A DNA stretch of 6,942 nt from BS750m-G77 sp043797735 (lineage in GTDB: Bacteria; Omnitrophota; Gorgyraeia; Gygaellales; Profunditerraquicolaceae): assembly GCA_043797735.1 (NCBI GenBank), contig JAZDPH010000021.1, positions 1 to 6,942 on the forward strand. The letters are read 5' to 3'. This document shows, one piece after another, positions 6,170-6,942 of the stretch (the stretch's first letter is position 1; every line of letters begins with the position of its first letter). Under the pieces are notes generated by a model, which did not search any database, had not been told where the DNA came from, and saw only the letters and a list, made by a program, of their open reading frames with translations. The position numbers were made by a program, and so were the translations under genes.

Positions 6170-6191
6170 AATAGAGTTTTGGTCTATTTTT
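6170..6191 (+). terminator. Weak terminator-like hairpin after groEL
   Basis: AATAGA (6170-6175) pairs with TCTATT (6183-6188) around a seven-base loop and runs into further T residues (6189-6191, then AATTT). The stem is AT-rich with one GC pair, so efficiency is doubtful. It is placed correctly to end the groES-groEL transcript before the convergent toxin gene. Confidence 0.3.
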
Positions 6192-6194
6192 AAT

Positions 6195-6455
6195 TTAAAG
6201 CAGTTGTTTTAGAAGTTTGTATATTTCTTTTCTGTGGCCAATTAAAATGATAAAGATTTCCAAAGAGCTCTTTTTATAAATAATTCTAAAGTCGCCAACT
6301 CTAACTCTAAAGACATTTTTATAACCAGATAATTTTTCTTCATTTACTATTGGGGGTTGTGCCAATGACCTGATTTTTTTGACAAGAGCAATTTGATTAA
6401 TTTTAGAAAGTTTTTTTAGTTCTTTTTCGGCTCTCGGGGAGATGATAATTTTCAT
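6195..6455 (-). CDS. RelE/ParE-family toxin of a type II toxin-antitoxin pair
   Basis: The 86-residue length and layout fit the RelE/ParE superfamily: an N-terminal strand (KIIIS), a helical hairpin with AEKELKKL, then strands with the family pattern FRVRVGDFRIIY (49-60) and the closing strand with IGHRKEIY (72-79). Basic residues Arg50, Arg52, Arg57, His74, Arg75 and Tyr79 are candidates for RNA contact or catalysis if it is a RelE-type mRNA interferase. A ParE-like gyrase poison cannot be excluded from sequence alone, though the HR-x3-Y ending favours the RelE side. The start ATG overlaps the antitoxin stop as ATGA, implying translational coupling. It converges on the groEL operon. Confidence 0.9.
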   Translation of the reverse strand: MKIIISPRAEKELKKLSKINQIALVKKIRSLAQPPIVNEEKLSGYKNVFRVRVGDFRIIYKKSSLEIFIILIGHRKEIYKLLKQLL

Positions 6456-6691
6456 AGGTTGAGTTCTCTGGCCACTTCTTCAAAATCTCTTCCCTTTTTA
6501 AAGTCAGTTTTTTCTATTCCTTTTTTGTCCAAGTAATTTTCAAGACAAATAACCAGTTTTTCAAAAAGTTCCTTGCCAACAATATATGCTTTTGTTACCC
6601 CCCTATTTTTGACAATTAGGGGATAATCTTCAGCAAAAGAAATTGCTTTAGTGGGATTTGTCTTTAATTGACTGATAGAAACAGTATCCAT
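6452..6691 (-). CDS. Phd/YefM-like antitoxin of the RelE/ParE-type pair
   Basis: This 79-residue protein would bind and neutralise the downstream toxin and repress its own promoter. The N-terminus MDTVSISQLKTNPTKAI is the typical Phd/YefM DNA-binding start, followed by PLIVKNRGVTKAYIVGKELFEKL, a pattern common in that family. The C-terminal half is charged (KKGIEKTDFKKGRDFEEVARELNL), as expected for the toxin-wrapping tail. I chose the ATG at 6691 rather than an in-frame TTG at 6712, because the TTG would fall inside the predicted promoter and the family usually starts near the TVS motif. An AGGA lies only three bases before the ATG, which is too close for a good ribosome binding site. Confidence 0.85.
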   Translation of the reverse strand: MDTVSISQLKTNPTKAISFAEDYPLIVKNRGVTKAYIVGKELFEKLVICLENYLDKKGIEKTDFKKGRDFEEVARELNL

Positions 6692-6698
6692 AGTTCCT

Positions 6699-6728
6699 AA
6701 TATAACAAACAAAATGGTCTAATGTCAA
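6699..6728 (-). promoter_or_regulatory. Promoter of the toxin-antitoxin operon
   Basis: On the minus strand, TTGACA (6728-6723) and TATATT (6704-6699) are separated by 18 bases. The -10 box ends only seven bases before the antitoxin ATG, so transcription should start at or next to the start codon. Confidence 0.65.
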
Positions 6729-6732
6729 GACC
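6716..6732. promoter_or_regulatory. Candidate operator over the toxin-antitoxin -35 box
   Basis: GGTCT (6716-6720) and AGACC (6728-6732) form a perfect 5-bp inverted repeat with a 7-base centre that covers the -35 box. A third related half-site, AGGTC, lies at 6740-6744. Antitoxins of this family usually bind such palindromes for autoregulation; the assignment is inferred from position. Confidence 0.4.
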
Positions 6733-6746
6733 TGTTTTTAGGTCGT

Positions 6747-6942
6747 TTAGTTAAATTTTCCTTCCGGGCAATTCTTGGCTTTGGTAAATCCAGCCGCTTG
6801 GGCTTCTTTTTCCGTGCAAAACCAGTTTTCGCCTAAATCTTTTTCTACAATGGTAAATTCATACTGGGGACAGCCGGGAAAATAATAATTGCTTAAACTG
6901 GAATTTTTATCATAATTTCCCTTAATAACGCATTTTGGATTT
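6747..6942 (-). CDS. C-terminal fragment of a protein with a nuclease-associated cysteine-containing domain (partial)
   Basis: The gene runs off the window, so only its last 64 residues are visible. They contain CVIKGNYD, then YYFPGCPQY, then GENWFCTEKEAQAAGFTKAKNC, with cysteines at visible positions 4, 24, 42 and 58. This pattern of IKGN, YH/YF-PG and G-E-WFC-EAEA-AAG resembles the small Ada-like or 'sunset' domain that I know from the C-termini of thermonuclease-like and other secreted proteins. The four cysteines could bind a metal or form disulfides. The parent protein cannot be identified here. It reads in the same direction as the toxin-antitoxin pair and ends 55 bases before the antitoxin start. 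Confidence 0.7.
   Translation of the reverse strand, partial: NPKCVIKGNYDKNSSLSNYYFPGCPQYEFTIVEKDLGENWFCTEKEAQAAGFTKAKNCPEGKFN

Noticed and set aside
5974..6174. A 66-codon plus-strand frame overlapping the end of groEL.
   Set aside because: It reads the Gly-Met tail in another frame and then repeat DNA, with no protein-like features.
6692..6712. A TTG start for the antitoxin at 6712.
   Set aside because: It would place the start codon inside the promoter and add residues not expected before the Phd/YefM motif.

Overview
This window is bacterial chromosomal DNA. The lineage most consistent with it is Candidatus Omnitrophota (OP3). That placement is an inference: I recall large secreted Omnitrophota proteins with similar N- and C-terminal blocks and serine-serine-alanine (SSA) linkers, and no 16S rRNA or marker phylogeny is available here. 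The DNA is unusually rich in short palindromic repeats of several families, found both between genes and inside an open reading frame.

Layout. Positions 1-127 are an AT-rich leader with no confident gene. Positions 128-3880 (+) encode one 1250-residue, probably exported protein of unknown function. It has a conserved-looking N-terminal block interrupted by in-frame palindromic repeat DNA, then a central mosaic of modules separated by SSA linkers (two modules occur twice each), then a charged helical C-terminal block. Positions 3900-3953 hold a near-consensus sigma-70 type promoter overlapped by a perfect CIRCE operator, which drives groES (4000-4290) and groEL (4419-6068). The two chaperonin genes are separated by 128 bases, most of it a 94-bp palindromic element. 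After groEL lie a compact GC-rich palindrome and a weak terminator-like hairpin. On the minus strand follow a type II toxin-antitoxin pair (Phd/YefM-like antitoxin 6452-6691, RelE/ParE-like toxin 6195-6455, overlapping by ATGA) and the 3' end of a further minus-strand gene (6747-6942) whose cysteine-containing C-terminus resembles the small domain often attached to secreted nucleases.

How it works together. groES-groEL form one HrcA/CIRCE-type heat-shock operon. The toxin-antitoxin pair is an independent unit with its own promoter. The large protein shows no visible functional link to the chaperonins. The most unusual content is the repeat biology: a palindromic element translated in frame inside the large protein, a related element family scattered as single arms, a different palindrome splitting groES from groEL, and a 32-bp exact repeat encoding the linker before two different protein modules, which suggests linker DNA may assist module shuffling.
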